64,000 bases of DNA from Gammaproteobacteria bacterium (GTDB lineage: Bacteria > Pseudomonadota > Gammaproteobacteria > GRL18), in assembly GCA_016744995.1 (NCBI GenBank), contig JADGDG010000004.1:124001-188000 (forward strand), written 5' to 3'. The notes beneath the pieces are model-generated. The model saw nothing but the letters and a program-made list of their open reading frames with translations, had not been told where the DNA came from and made no database searches. How positions within the stretch are numbered: the stretch's first letter is position 1; the number at the start of each line of letters is the position of its first letter. Positions 18,027 through 27,880 of this stretch are shown here, piece by piece. Both the position numbers and the translations under genes were made by a program.

Positions 18027-20135
18027 ATGGTTGCCTTAGCAGATACAAGTATTAAATCAAGACTGACTCATATCGTTCAAAGTGGTATTGGAGCCCCGAT
18101 CCTTCTGATGGGGATGTTGGCAATGGTTATTTTACCATTACCAGCCATTTTATTAGATATGTTCTTCACCTTTAATATTACCCTTGCCCTGATTATTCTG
18201 CTGATCGTTATTTATGCAAAAAAACCTCTTGATTTTGCTCTTTTTCCTACTGTGATCCTCATTGCCACTTTAATGCGTTTATCATTGAATGTTGCTTCAA
18301 CACGGGTTGTCTTATTGCATGGACATGAAGGTCCTGACGCCGCTGGACAGGTGATTAAATCCTTTGGTGAAGTCGTCATTGGTGGAAATTTTGCAGTGGG
18401 TCTGGTGGTTTTTATTATTCTTATTATTATTAACTTTATTGTGGTCACCAAAGGTGCTGGACGGGTTGCTGAAGTGAGTGCCCGCTTTACTCTGGATAGT
18501 ATGCCCGGCAAGCAGATGGCCATTGATGCAGATTTAAACCAGGGCCTGATTGATCAGGATGAAGCAAGAAGACGGCGCGAAGAAGTTACTCGTGAAGCTG
18601 ATTTTTATGGTTCTATGGATGGTGCCAGCAAATTTGTTCGTGGTGATGCGATTGCCGGTATTTTGATCACCCTGATTAATGTTATTGGTGGTTTTACCAT
18701 TGGTATGATACAGCATGATTTGAGTGCTGCACAGTCGGCAGAAATTTTTGTATTGCTGACTATTGGTGATGGTCTGGTTGCACAGATCCCCGGTCTTATT
18801 CTCTCAACTGCCGCAGGTATTATGGTCACCCGTGAAAATCGTGAAGGTGATATGGCGGGTAAATTTATCGGTGATTTATTTAGTAATCCTAAAACGCTGG
18901 GTGTTACTTCTGGGATCATGGCCGTGATTGGTCTGGTACCCGGTATGCCTCATCTGGCGTTTTTAACTTTTGCAGGGCTCACAGGTTTTGCCGCGTGGCG
19001 GATTAAGAACAAAAAAGAAAGCACTGAACTTGAGGTGATTCAGGAACAACAAGTTCTGCAGCAGCAGGGAAGCGAAGAGTCAAATACTGATCTTAAAGAA
19101 CTAAGCTGGGATGATGTTATGCCCATTGATTCTATTGGCCTTGAAGTTGGGTATCGTTTAATTCCAATGGTTGATAAGTCTCAGGGCGGACAATTAATGA
19201 GCCGTATTAAAGGTGTGCGTAAGAAGCTTTCTCAGGATTTAGGATTCTTAATTCCCCCGGTTCACATTCGGGATAATCTGGATCTGGCCCCAAATGTTTA
19301 TCGCATTGCACTGATGGGGGTTTCAGTGGGTGAAGCTGAGGTACATCCTGATCATGACATGGCTATTAATCCCGGGCAGGTTTTTGGTGAGATAGGCGGT
19401 ATTAAAACTCAGGATCCTGCCTTTGGTTTACCAGCCACCTGGATTGAACAGAATGAAAAGGAAAATGCTCAAACTCTGGGTTATACCGTTGTTGATTCTA
19501 ATACTGTGATTGCAACCCACCTGAGTCAACTGCTTAATGAAAATGCCACGCAGTTACTGGGCCATGAAGAAGTGCAGCAGTTGTTGGACAGACTGGCTGT
19601 TTCTGCTCCTAAACTGATTGAAGATCTGGTGCCTAAGATTTTACCTCTGAGTACTGTAGTCAAAGTGTTGCAGAACTTATTGAATGAATCCATTCCGGTA
19701 CGTGACTTTAAAACCATCATTGAATCCCTGGCTGAATATGCTTCTCATACTCAGGATGCCGGAATTTTGACAGCTCAGGTCAGAATTGCTCTGGGACGCT
19801 TTATTGTCCAGCATATCAATGGCTTAGGGAATGAATTGTCAGTTATTACTCTGGAACCTTCTTTGGAACAGTTATTGCATCAGTCAATACAGATGTCAGA
19901 AGATGGTGGTGGTATTGAGCCGGGATTGGCTGAAAGGATACATCACTCATTAACTGAAAGTGCTCAAACTCAGGAGATGAATGGTTCACCAGCTATCTTG
20001 CTGGTTTCAGCTCAGGTACGATTAATGTTGATGCGCTTTGTTAAACACAGCATACCCAATATGCATGTCCTGGCATACAACGAAGTCCCTGACAACATGC
20101 AAATAAAAATAGTTTCAACCGTAGGACAGGAATAG
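18027..20135 (+). CDS. flhA: Flagellar type III export component FlhA
   Basis: A 702-residue protein, typical length. The N-terminal half has about eight transmembrane segments, with the family motif region GNFAVGLVVFIILIIINFIV and the cytoplasmic FHIPEP-type stretch (ARFTLDSMPGKQMAIDADL). The C-terminal half (from about residue 360) is the soluble ring domain that docks chaperone-substrate complexes. AGGA precedes the ATG. It heads the flhA-flhF-fleN-fliA string and has its own sigma-54-type promoter, so it probably starts this operon. Confidence 0.98.
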   Translation: MVALADTSIKSRLTHIVQSGIGAPILLMGMLAMVILPLPAILLDMFFTFNITLALIILLIVIYAKKPLDFALFPTVILIATLMRLSLNVASTRVVLLHGHEGPDAAGQVIKSFGEVVIGGNFAVGLVVFIILIIINFIVVTKGAGRVAEVSARFTLDSMPGKQMAIDADLNQGLIDQDEARRRREEVTREADFYGSMDGASKFVRGDAIAGILITLINVIGGFTIGMIQHDLSAAQSAEIFVLLTIGDGLVAQIPGLILSTAAGIMVTRENREGDMAGKFIGDLFSNPKTLGVTSGIMAVIGLVPGMPHLAFLTFAGLTGFAAWRIKNKKESTELEVIQEQQVLQQQGSEESNTDLKELSWDDVMPIDSIGLEVGYRLIPMVDKSQGGQLMSRIKGVRKKLSQDLGFLIPPVHIRDNLDLAPNVYRIALMGVSVGEAEVHPDHDMAINPGQVFGEIGGIKTQDPAFGLPATWIEQNEKENAQTLGYTVVDSNTVIATHLSQLLNENATQLLGHEEVQQLLDRLAVSAPKLIEDLVPKILPLSTVVKVLQNLLNESIPVRDFKTIIESLAEYASHTQDAGILTAQVRIALGRFIVQHINGLGNELSVITLEPSLEQLLHQSIQMSEDGGGIEPGLAERIHHSLTESAQTQEMNGSPAILLVSAQVRLMLMRFVKHSIPNMHVLAYNEVPDNMQIKIVSTVGQE

Positions 20136-20205
20136 TCTGAGAATTAGAGACACAGCCCAAAGGCATTTCCAATGGGCGTAAAAGATAGGAAAAAGGTTAC
20201 TGGTT

Positions 20206-21855
20206 ATGAAAATTAAACGTTTTTTTGCTTCTGAAATGCGTGAAGCCATTCGTCAGGTCAAGGATGAACTAGGAGCTGATGCAGTCATTCTTTCTAATAA
20301 TAAAGTTGAGGGTGGCATCGAGTTAGTAGCGGCCATTGACTATGATGAAGAAGCGGTTCATCGCTCATTAGATGAACGGCAGGAGTCACATCAGGGGCAA
20401 TATCAGAAAGAACGTCCGGTGATGGCGGCGGCAAAGAAAAAGCGATCTGTTTTTGCTAAAGTAAAAAAACAAAAAGCCAGTCAACCTCTGGAAAATTCAA
20501 TTCAGGATGATGTGATCAGCTTTAGCAGTCAGCCAGCAATTAGACCAAAGCAAGTATCAAAAAAACAGCCTTTGAATAATAGCCCTGAAGAAAACAGCTT
20601 CACTCATTTATTTAAACAGTCAGTTGCAGAGCGAAAGCAGCCTTTTATTTCTGACTTTGAACGCTTTGATGAGGATGTTGAAAATGAAGCATCTCCTGAA
20701 GAGACTTATCCCTTTGACTATGAATCTCTGGTCAGAGAAGAGAAAAAGCGTTTACAGGCGGAGACTGATGATTTCTTCTCAACAAGTAATCAATCGGTAC
20801 AGCATAAGTCCCAACAATACTCTCAGCAAAACTCTCAAAAAAACAATCACCGGGTAAAAGCTACCAGACAAAATCATTCAGGCTCGCAAAAAATAGACTG
20901 GGTGCAGGATCCTGCCTTGACTTCAATGCAGGAAGAAATAAAATCACTTCGTGGTATTCTGGAAAATCAACTTTCCGGATTGGCATGGGGCAGTTTTTCC
21001 AGGAATCATCCCCACCAGGCTGAATTATTATCGCGTTTGTTTCGTCTGGGGATAAAATCCTCCCTGAGTGAAAAAATTGTTAAACAATTAAAACCCGGCG
21101 AAGATGATTCACTTGAAGACAGCTGGAGACGGGTGCTGAGCATTATTGCTCGTAATATACCTGTGGCAGATAAGGACTTGATTGATGAAGGTGGTATTAT
21201 TGCGCTGGTTGGGCCTACGGGAGTTGGTAAAACAACGAATATCGCAAAATTGGCTGCTCGTTTTACTCTAAGGCATGGTGCTAAAAACCTTGCACTGGTT
21301 ACCACTGACAGCTATCGTGTCGGGGCACATGAACAACTTAAAACCTATGGGCGTATTTTAGGAGTACCTGTCTACGTGGCCAATGATGAGAATGAGCTTA
21401 AACTGGTGCTTTCTCGTCTGGAAGATAAACAGCTTGTTCTGATTGACACGGCAGGTATGAGCCATCGGGATTTACGTTTAACACAACAGCTCAGTATGCT
21501 GCGTCATAGTCATGAAACTATTAAAATTCTTGCGGTAATTTCTGCATCAACTCAGACTCTGGCAATGGATGAAGTGGTAAAAACACTTGGTGCGCGGGAA
21601 TTAGATGGCTGTATTGCCTCAAAAGTAGATGAATCGACCTCAATTGGCGGAATTATTTCAATTCTTATTGAGAATAAACTGCAACTCAACTACATTAGTG
21701 ATGGGCAAAAAGTTCCAGAAGATATTCGTCAGGCAAATACCACTGATCTTTTAAAGCAGGCATTGGAAATGGTTCGTCAGCATCCAGTTTCTGTTAATAC
21801 CGATGAGTTAGCGATGTCGTACTCTGTAGGAGGTTTGGCCCATGCCGTTGGCTGA
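20206..21855 (+). CDS. flhF: Flagellar placement GTPase FlhF
   Basis: A 549-residue SRP-family GTPase that sets the polar site of flagellum assembly. The conserved N-terminal segment MKIKRFFASEMREAIRQVK is followed by a long, polar, Gln/Ser-rich linker (about 60-230), the helical N domain, and the G domain with P-loop GPTGVGKTTNIAKLAA, LVTTDSYRVGAHEQL, LIDTAGM and a SKVDE-type base motif. The linker is long relative to many homologues. It overlaps fleN by 14 nt. Confidence 0.97.
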   Translation: MKIKRFFASEMREAIRQVKDELGADAVILSNNKVEGGIELVAAIDYDEEAVHRSLDERQESHQGQYQKERPVMAAAKKKRSVFAKVKKQKASQPLENSIQDDVISFSSQPAIRPKQVSKKQPLNNSPEENSFTHLFKQSVAERKQPFISDFERFDEDVENEASPEETYPFDYESLVREEKKRLQAETDDFFSTSNQSVQHKSQQYSQQNSQKNNHRVKATRQNHSGSQKIDWVQDPALTSMQEEIKSLRGILENQLSGLAWGSFSRNHPHQAELLSRLFRLGIKSSLSEKIVKQLKPGEDDSLEDSWRRVLSIIARNIPVADKDLIDEGGIIALVGPTGVGKTTNIAKLAARFTLRHGAKNLALVTTDSYRVGAHEQLKTYGRILGVPVYVANDENELKLVLSRLEDKQLVLIDTAGMSHRDLRLTQQLSMLRHSHETIKILAVISASTQTLAMDEVVKTLGARELDGCIASKVDESTSIGGIISILIENKLQLNYISDGQKVPEDIRQANTTDLLKQALEMVRQHPVSVNTDELAMSYSVGGLAHAVG

Positions 21856-22762
21856 TCGTGCCGTACACTATACCGCACGACCTTTTATCACTGATCAAGC
21901 AGAAGGTTTAAGACGTATGACCCAAAGTGACCTGAATACCAGTCACCAGAAAAACAGTCACCCGGTTCGAGTGATTGCAGTAAGCAGTGGCAAAGGAGGA
22001 GTGGGCAAAACCAATGTTTCAGTGAATCTGGCCATGGCTCTTGCCAGTAGTGGTCAGAAAGTCATGATAATGGATGCCGATCTGGGTCTTGCCAATATTG
22101 ATGTTTTGCTGGGCTTACATCCCAAATTAAACATTTCTCATGTCCTGTCAGGGGATTATGACTTATCTGAAATTATTGTTGATGCCCCCGGTGGGATCAA
22201 GATCATACCGGCGGCATCGGGAGTCTCTAATCTGGCAGGTTTAAGTGATGCTGAAAATGCTGGGATCATCAATGCTTTTGGTGAATTGCAAAATGATCTG
22301 GATGTGCTGATCATTGATACGGCGGCAGGGATTGATAAAAGTGTGGTCAGTTTTTGTCGGGCCTCACAGGAAGTGATTGTGGTGGTCTGTGATGAGCCAT
22401 CATCAATTACAGATGCTTATGCATTAATTAAAGTACTCAATAAAGAACAGGGAATTAATCGTTTTCGTATTTTAGCCAATATGGCTCAGGATATGAAAGA
22501 GGGACGAGATCTGTTCGGTAAAATTTTAAAAGTAACGGATCGTTTTCTGGATGTCTCTCTGGATTTTTTAGGGGTAATACCCTTTGACATTTATTTGCGA
22601 AAAGCAGTTAAAAAACAAAATGCTGTGACTCAGGCTTATCCAAGAAGTCCTTCTGCTCAGGCGTTTAATATGGCTGCTCAAAAAATTAACAGATGGCCAA
22701 TGCCTAAACGACCTGGGGGACACCTTGAGTTCTTTATGGAGCGGCTGATTAATACCAATTAA
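21842..22762 (+). CDS. fleN: MinD-like flagellar number regulator FleN/FlhG
   Basis: A 306-residue ParA/MinD ATPase with deviant Walker A in SSGKGGVGKTNVSVNLA, DADLGLANIDVLLGL and the switch region IIDTAAGID. It limits flagellar number by restraining the FlhF/FleQ pathway. AGGAGG lies 9 nt before the ATG inside the flhF end, so the 14-nt overlap is real and coupling is likely. The N-terminus is about 40 residues longer than the core ATPase. In polar flagellates this segment contacts FlhF or FleQ. Confidence 0.95.
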   Translation: MPLADRAVHYTARPFITDQAEGLRRMTQSDLNTSHQKNSHPVRVIAVSSGKGGVGKTNVSVNLAMALASSGQKVMIMDADLGLANIDVLLGLHPKLNISHVLSGDYDLSEIIVDAPGGIKIIPAASGVSNLAGLSDAENAGIINAFGELQNDLDVLIIDTAAGIDKSVVSFCRASQEVIVVVCDEPSSITDAYALIKVLNKEQGINRFRILANMAQDMKEGRDLFGKILKVTDRFLDVSLDFLGVIPFDIYLRKAVKKQNAVTQAYPRSPSAQAFNMAAQKINRWPMPKRPGGHLEFFMERLINTN

Positions 22763-22807
22763 TCATGACTCTTTTTTACAAGACAGATAAGGCACGGAGA
22801 TGCGGTA

Positions 22808-23536
22808 ATGAGCCTGAGAATGAAAAAACTTGATGTTTATAGTAACTATGAAAGACAGGATACTGTTGAAAAATATGCGCCAATGGTCAAGCGGATTGCT
22901 TATCACTTAAAAAGCAGAATGCCGGCTAATGTTCAGCTAGATGATCTGCTCCAGGCTGGTATGGTGGGGCTGTTAGAAGCTGCTAATCATTATGATGCCA
23001 AGCAGGGTGCAAGCTTTGAAACTTATGCCGGTATCCGCATTCGTGGTGCTATGCTGGATGATGTTCGAAAAAATGACTGGGCTCCCCGCTCAGTGCACCG
23101 TAATAACCGTCGAGTTGCAGAAGTTGTTCGAAAAATTGAAAATGAAAAAGGCAGAGATGCCCGTGATACTGAAATAGCAGAAGCACTTGAAATGGATCTT
23201 GATGAATACAGCCGTATTTTGCAAGATGCCAGTGGCCATAAAATTTTGAGCTTTGAAGATATTGGCTGTGGTGATGAGCCTCTTTTAAATAGTATTCCGA
23301 ATCCACAGACTGAAGTTATTGATGTCCTGCAAAAAGATGATTTAAAGTCTCTGGTGGCCAAAGCGATTGCCAGTTTGCCGGAACGAGAGCGACTGGTCAT
23401 GGCATTGTATTATGATGAAGAATTAAACCTGAGGGAAATTGGTGCTGTCATTGGTGTCAGTGAATCCCGCATCAGCCAGATTCATTCGCAGGCTGTTATT
23501 CGTTTACAATCACGCTTAGCAAGTGTGGGTAATTAG
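22808..23536 (+). CDS. fliA: RNA polymerase sigma-28 factor FliA
   Basis: A 242-residue sigma factor, full length. Region 2 (YAPMVKRIAYHLKSRMP, LDDLLQAGMVGLLEAA), region 3 and region 4 with the helix-turn-helix (NLREIGAVIGVSESRISQIHSQA) are intact. It directs late flagellar and chemotaxis genes; a near-consensus sigma-28 promoter is found in front of cheW in this window. GGAG precedes the ATG. Confidence 0.98.
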   Translation: MSLRMKKLDVYSNYERQDTVEKYAPMVKRIAYHLKSRMPANVQLDDLLQAGMVGLLEAANHYDAKQGASFETYAGIRIRGAMLDDVRKNDWAPRSVHRNNRRVAEVVRKIENEKGRDARDTEIAEALEMDLDEYSRILQDASGHKILSFEDIGCGDEPLLNSIPNPQTEVIDVLQKDDLKSLVAKAIASLPERERLVMALYYDEELNLREIGAVIGVSESRISQIHSQAVIRLQSRLASVGN

Positions 23537-24276
23537 TCGTCGCTGCATAGTTTATTCACCAGATTGCCAAAATGCCTTGTTCCTGGGTGAACCCGATTCA
23601 TACGAGTGCCCCTTTATTTAGCTGCAAGCTTGTATAAGGCTGAAAACCCTTTCCTCCCGAAATAATCAATTATTTTAAATAAAAAATTCTAACTCATTGA
23701 AATATAAATATCTTTGTGTGTATCGGCTGCATTCCTGAAGTATTTTAAGTGCTGTGTGGAGCAGGGCTGGAATATTAATCTTTAGTTATTTAAAAATAAT
23801 CCCCTGTTTTACTGGTAAAAAATGGTTTTTTTGCCTACAAATAGAGTGTACTTGAGATTAAATATAAAACTTTAGTATTTTTTTTAACTGCCGATAATCT
23901 ATCATAAGAGATATTTTAAAGATGTCCACTTAGATGGCAAGTCTATTGAAAAACTGTCAATCCTTACCAATAAATGATTGGCTTATTTTTATAAAGATTA
24001 CAAATTTCCAATAATGATTAGTAAGGCTGTCAGTGTTTGAGAATGATTTGGGGTAAACTAAATGTAACTGCTTATCGTATTCATCTTTTAACCGCTTTTG
24101 TAAATTAGAGAAGTGTTATTTTTGTACTTAAATGGTCACATGTTGATGTATGTTCATACAACGGCTGTGGTACCCATAAAGGGCCGTGCGAAAATGCTTG
24201 AACTCGGTTAAAATCTAGACACGAAAAGGAGTTGTATAGACTCTGATTATTTTTTTGTTTTGACCCGGAGGTTGAC
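23537..24276. other. Long fliA-cheY intergenic region
   Basis: This 740-nt stretch has no convincing gene on either strand. It holds a candidate sigma-28 promoter (23871-23897), an imperfect inverted repeat (23954-23981 with 24008-24033, sharing CTGTCA..CCTTAC and its complement), and an A/T-rich region leading to the GGAGG of cheY. Otherwise nothing is recognised. Confidence 0.7.
23871..23897 (+). promoter_or_regulatory. Candidate sigma-28 promoter upstream of cheY
   Basis: A perfect -10 GCCGATAA (23890-23897) is preceded at 11 nt by TTTAGTAT, which matches 5 of 8 of the TAAAGTTT consensus. It lies 380 nt upstream of cheY, so the 5' leader would be long. Confidence 0.45.
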
Positions 24277-24663
24277 TTGAATAAAGATATGAAAATTCTG
24301 ATCGTCGATGATTTTTCAACAATGCGACGTATTATAAAAAATCTACTGAGAGATCTAGGTTTTACTAACACCGTTGAGGCGGATGACGGCACGACTGCTC
24401 TACCAATATTGAATGCCGGTGGTATCGATTTTCTGGTCACTGACTGGAATATGCCGGGTATGCAGGGTATTGATTTGCTAAAACACGTCAGAGCTGATGA
24501 CAAACTATCAACTATGCCGGTACTGATGGTGACTGCGGAACAAAAAAGAGAGCAGATCATTGAAGCTGCGCAGGCAGGTGTTAATGGTTATATCGTTAAA
24601 CCATTCACTGCTGCAACACTGAAAGAAAAAATTGATAAAATTTTTGAGCGTATAGACGGTTGA
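24277..24663 (+). CDS. cheY: Chemotaxis response regulator CheY
   Basis: A 128-residue single receiver with [19 protein letters not shown], phospho-acceptor Asp56 in [12 protein letters not shown] in VTAEQ and K in VKPFTAATL. Phospho-CheY binds FliM at the flagellar switch. The start is taken as TTG at 24277 because GGAGG sits 5 nt upstream; the ATG at 24289 (MKILIVDDF) is the usual family start but is 17 nt from that site. cheZ and cheA follow. Confidence 0.96.
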   Translation: MNKDMKILIVDDFSTMRRIIKNLLRDLGFTNTVEADDGTTALPILNAGGIDFLVTDWNMPGMQGIDLLKHVRADDKLSTMPVLMVTAEQKREQIIEAAQAGVNGYIVKPFTAATLKEKIDKIFERIDG

Positions 24664-24738
24664 GAATAAGGTCTGTTTGCTGCAACTCTGAATGCAGATA
24701 GTTGATGCTGAAATATTTTCCAATTTGAGTAGAGATAT

Positions 24739-25551
24739 ATGTCAAAAGGTATAAAAATCGATGAAGCTTTTATCAAGCGGGCAAAAGAGCTTGTCACTAA
24801 TGCAGAACTAGGTAAAGACGAAGAAGTTAAATCAATTCTTGACGAGTTAATTACTATGAAAGAAACCAGTTTATTTCAAGAACTGGGTAAACTGACTCGT
24901 GATGTACATGAAACATTTAAAGCTTTCCGCACGGACTCTCGTATTACAGAGCTGGCAGAAGGCGGTGGTATGGCTGATGCGAAAGAACGATTGCATTATG
25001 TTGTGACTATGACTCAACAGGCGGCTGATGCGACAATGGGTCAGATTGAAGACGCCATTCCCCTGTGTGAAAGTATTACTGGAGGGACCTCTGAACTGCT
25101 TTCTTCCTGGGAACGTTTTACCCAAAAACAAATGGCTGCAGATGAATTTCGTCAATTGAGTAAAACTCTTAAAGTTTTTTTAGAATCTGCCAATAATGAT
25201 AGTAAGACTCTGATGAGCCACCTCAATGAAATTATGATGGCACAGAGTTATCAGGATTTAACCGGTCAAATTATCCTTAAGGTTATTAAACTAGTTGAAG
25301 ATATTGAGGATGATCTGATTAGCCTGATTAAGTTATCGAGTAAACATTTAGGGCAAGAAATTATTTCAGACTCGTTAGATGAAAACGATCCATTATCGGA
25401 TTCTTCATTAAAAAAACAGTCTTCAGAGGCTGATAATAAAAAACGAAAAAGCTCTCTGGATGGACCGGTTGTTCCGGGATTGATTGATGAAGCTGAAACA
25501 CTGGCAGGTCAGGATGAAGTTGATGATTTGCTTTCAAGTTTAGGATTTTGA
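24739..25551 (+). CDS. cheZ: CheY phosphatase CheZ
   Basis: A 270-residue, largely helical protein. The central four-helix-bundle core includes the active-site region with the conserved Gln (MAQSYQDLTGQIILKVI). The C-terminus ends in EVDDLLSSLGF, the CheY-binding peptide connected by a polar linker. It removes phosphate from CheY-P. It lies between cheY and cheA, the usual order. Confidence 0.96.
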   Translation: MSKGIKIDEAFIKRAKELVTNAELGKDEEVKSILDELITMKETSLFQELGKLTRDVHETFKAFRTDSRITELAEGGGMADAKERLHYVVTMTQQAADATMGQIEDAIPLCESITGGTSELLSSWERFTQKQMAADEFRQLSKTLKVFLESANNDSKTLMSHLNEIMMAQSYQDLTGQIILKVIKLVEDIEDDLISLIKLSSKHLGQEIISDSLDENDPLSDSSLKKQSSEADNKKRKSSLDGPVVPGLIDEAETLAGQDEVDDLLSSLGF

Positions 25552-25561
25552 GGATATAAAT

Positions 25562-27784
25562 ATGTCATTTGATGCTGATGATGAAATACTTCAGGATTTT
25601 TTAGTCGAAGCCGGCGAAATTATAGAGACGTTAAATGAAGAGCTTGTCGAGCTTGAACAACGTCCTGAAGATGCCGACTTGTTAAATTCTGTGTTTAGAA
25701 GTTTTCATACTATTAAAGGTGGTGCGGGTTTTTTATCCCTGGATCCTTTAGTTCAACTTTGCCATCGTGCAGAAGATGTCTTTAATCTATTACGCAACGG
25801 TGAGCTGCATATTGATGCCGCCATTATGGATGTGATGCTGCCGGTTCTGGATTCATTGAATGATATGTTTGATAACTTAAGAGCCGCGACTGAGCCGGAG
25901 CATGCTGATCCAGCCTTGCTTGCCTCACTGGATGCTATATTAACTGGCGAGGCTGCGACGCCTGAAGAAACCCCGAATACAGTCGTTGAAACGCCTGCTG
26001 CAACTGAAACAAATGAAGATGTTACCGATGAAGAATTTGAACAATTACTTGATGCTTTAGATGAACCGAAAGAAAACTCAGCGGCTGCTGGAGTAGAAGC
26101 AGCCTCGGCAGGGGGAGATGATTTATTTGATATTGGTGCAGGCCCTGCATCAGGCTCAGATGATATCACTGAAGAGGAGTTTGATAAATTACTTGATCAA
26201 TTACATGGCTCTGGTCAAATTAAAGGAAGTGTTGAGTCTGCTGCTGGGGCTGCAGCACCTAAAGCTGAGATTGATAAGAAATCAGGCTCAGATATTATAT
26301 CCGATGATGAGTTTGAAAATTTACTTGATGATCTTCATGGCTCAGGTCAATTTGGTAAGATTGATGGTGCTGATCCCGCTGCAGAAGGAACTCAAACAGC
26401 TGAAGGTTCTCAATCTGCGGAAGGCTCTCAACCCGCTGAAGGCTCTCAACCTACTGAAGGGTCTCAACCTACTGAAGGGTCTCAACCTGCTGAAGGCTCT
26501 CCTCCACCTGCGGCAGCTGTGGAAGCAAAATCTGAGCCTGAAGTTATTAAAAAATCGTCATCATCAAAAGCCAAGCCATCTCCCAAGAAAAAAGCATCTG
26601 GAGGTCCTTCTCCAGTGGCAGCAGAAGCAACTGTTCGAGTTGATACCAAGCGTCTGGATGACATTATGAACATGGTGGGTGAGCTGGTTCTGGTGCGTAA
26701 TCGTCTTGTTACACTGGAGCAGGCACTGGGCAGTGAAGAGATGTCAAAGGCCGTCAGCAGCCTGGATGTGGTGACTGCGGATCTGCAGATGTCGGTGATG
26801 AAAACCCGGATGCAGCCGATCAAAAAAGTCTTTGGCCGTTTTCCACGAGTGGTTCGAGATATTTCCCGAACTATGAAAAAAGAAGTTAAATTGGAACTGG
26901 TTGGTGAAGACACAGATTTAGATAAAAATTTAGTGGAAGCGTTGGCTGATCCACTGGTGCACCTGGTGAGAAATTCAGTTGACCATGGAGTGGAAACACC
27001 TGAGATACGAATTGCTGCAGGCAAACCGGCACAAGGCACCGTTATTCTTGCTGCAGAGCAGGAAGGTGATCATATCATGCTGTCCATTGAAGACGATGGT
27101 GCTGGAATGGATGCTGAAGTCTTACGTCAAAAGGTGGTGGAAAAAGGTTTAATGGATGAAGACGTGGCAGCCCGTCTCGATGATAAAGAATGTTATAACC
27201 TGATCTTTATGCCGGGATTTTCAACCAAAGATCAAATCTCAGATATTTCTGGTCGTGGTGTGGGCATGGATGTTGTTAAAACACGTATTGCCCAGCTTAA
27301 TGGCGGTATTGATATTGATTCAGAGGAAGGCAAAGGGACTCGTATTGCAATTAAAGTGCCTCTGACTCTGGCTATTATGCCAACACTTATGGTGAAATTA
27401 AAAGATCAGGCATTTGCTTTGCCGCTGGTGAGCGTTAATGAAATATTCCACCTTGATTTAACCAAAACAAATATGGTTGACGGACAACTTGTGATCATGG
27501 TCAGACAAAAACCTCTGCCGTTGTTTTACCTCACTCGCTGGATGGTGAAAGGTTCTGAACATGATGAGCTGCCCAGTGAAGGGCACGTAGTGGTGGTTCA
27601 TGTAGGCACAAAAAAAGTGGGCTTTGTGGTTAATCACCTGATTGGCCAGGAAGAAGTGGTTATTAAACCCTTAGGGTCAATGCTTCAGGGAACTGCTGGG
27701 CTGGCGGGAGCCACGATTACTGGTGATGGAAAAATTGCCTTAATTCTTGATGTCCCGACTCTGATGACATCTCGGGTCCATTAA
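25562..27784 (+). CDS. cheA: Chemotaxis histidine kinase CheA
   Basis: A 740-residue protein. The Hpt (P1) domain at 1-105 has phospho-acceptor His49 in FHTIKGGAGFL. A long acidic linker (about 130-360) replaces a classic P2 domain and holds three copies of a (D/E)EFxxLLDxL motif and a low-complexity EGSQP run. Dimerisation (VRVDTKRLDDIMNMVGELV), HATPase (VHLVRNSVDHG, DDGAGMD, GRGVGMDVV) and the CheW-like P5 domain complete the kinase. GAGGA precedes the ATG. In Pseudomonas cheB follows cheA; here motC does. Confidence 0.97.
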   Translation: MSFDADDEILQDFLVEAGEIIETLNEELVELEQRPEDADLLNSVFRSFHTIKGGAGFLSLDPLVQLCHRAEDVFNLLRNGELHIDAAIMDVMLPVLDSLNDMFDNLRAATEPEHADPALLASLDAILTGEAATPEETPNTVVETPAATETNEDVTDEEFEQLLDALDEPKENSAAAGVEAASAGGDDLFDIGAGPASGSDDITEEEFDKLLDQLHGSGQIKGSVESAAGAAAPKAEIDKKSGSDIISDDEFENLLDDLHGSGQFGKIDGADPAAEGTQTAEGSQSAEGSQPAEGSQPTEGSQPTEGSQPAEGSPPPAAAVEAKSEPEVIKKSSSSKAKPSPKKKASGGPSPVAAEATVRVDTKRLDDIMNMVGELVLVRNRLVTLEQALGSEEMSKAVSSLDVVTADLQMSVMKTRMQPIKKVFGRFPRVVRDISRTMKKEVKLELVGEDTDLDKNLVEALADPLVHLVRNSVDHGVETPEIRIAAGKPAQGTVILAAEQEGDHIMLSIEDDGAGMDAEVLRQKVVEKGLMDEDVAARLDDKECYNLIFMPGFSTKDQISDISGRGVGMDVVKTRIAQLNGGIDIDSEEGKGTRIAIKVPLTLAIMPTLMVKLKDQAFALPLVSVNEIFHLDLTKTNMVDGQLVIMVRQKPLPLFYLTRWMVKGSEHDELPSEGHVVVVHVGTKKVGFVVNHLIGQEEVVIKPLGSMLQGTAGLAGATITGDGKIALILDVPTLMTSRVH
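26385..26510 (+). repeat. 18-bp minisatellite in the cheA linker
   Basis: About six to seven in-frame copies of an 18-bp unit encode EGSQ(P/S)(A/T) repeats. Neighbouring copies such as CCTACTGAAGGGTCTCAA are identical, so copy number may vary by slippage without breaking the frame. Confidence 0.8.
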
Positions 27785-27880
27785 GGACTGGGGAATGCAT
27801 CATCGTTCTCTCATCTAATATAAAATTTGCCATTATCTTATATTAATGAGGGGTCTAATACTAATTTCTTAAAGGCATAC

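Noticed and set aside
23925..23950. Sigma-54 promoter (TGGCAAGTCTATTGAA) upstream of cheY
   Set aside because: The essential GC of the -12 element is GA, and a sigma-28 element is nearby.
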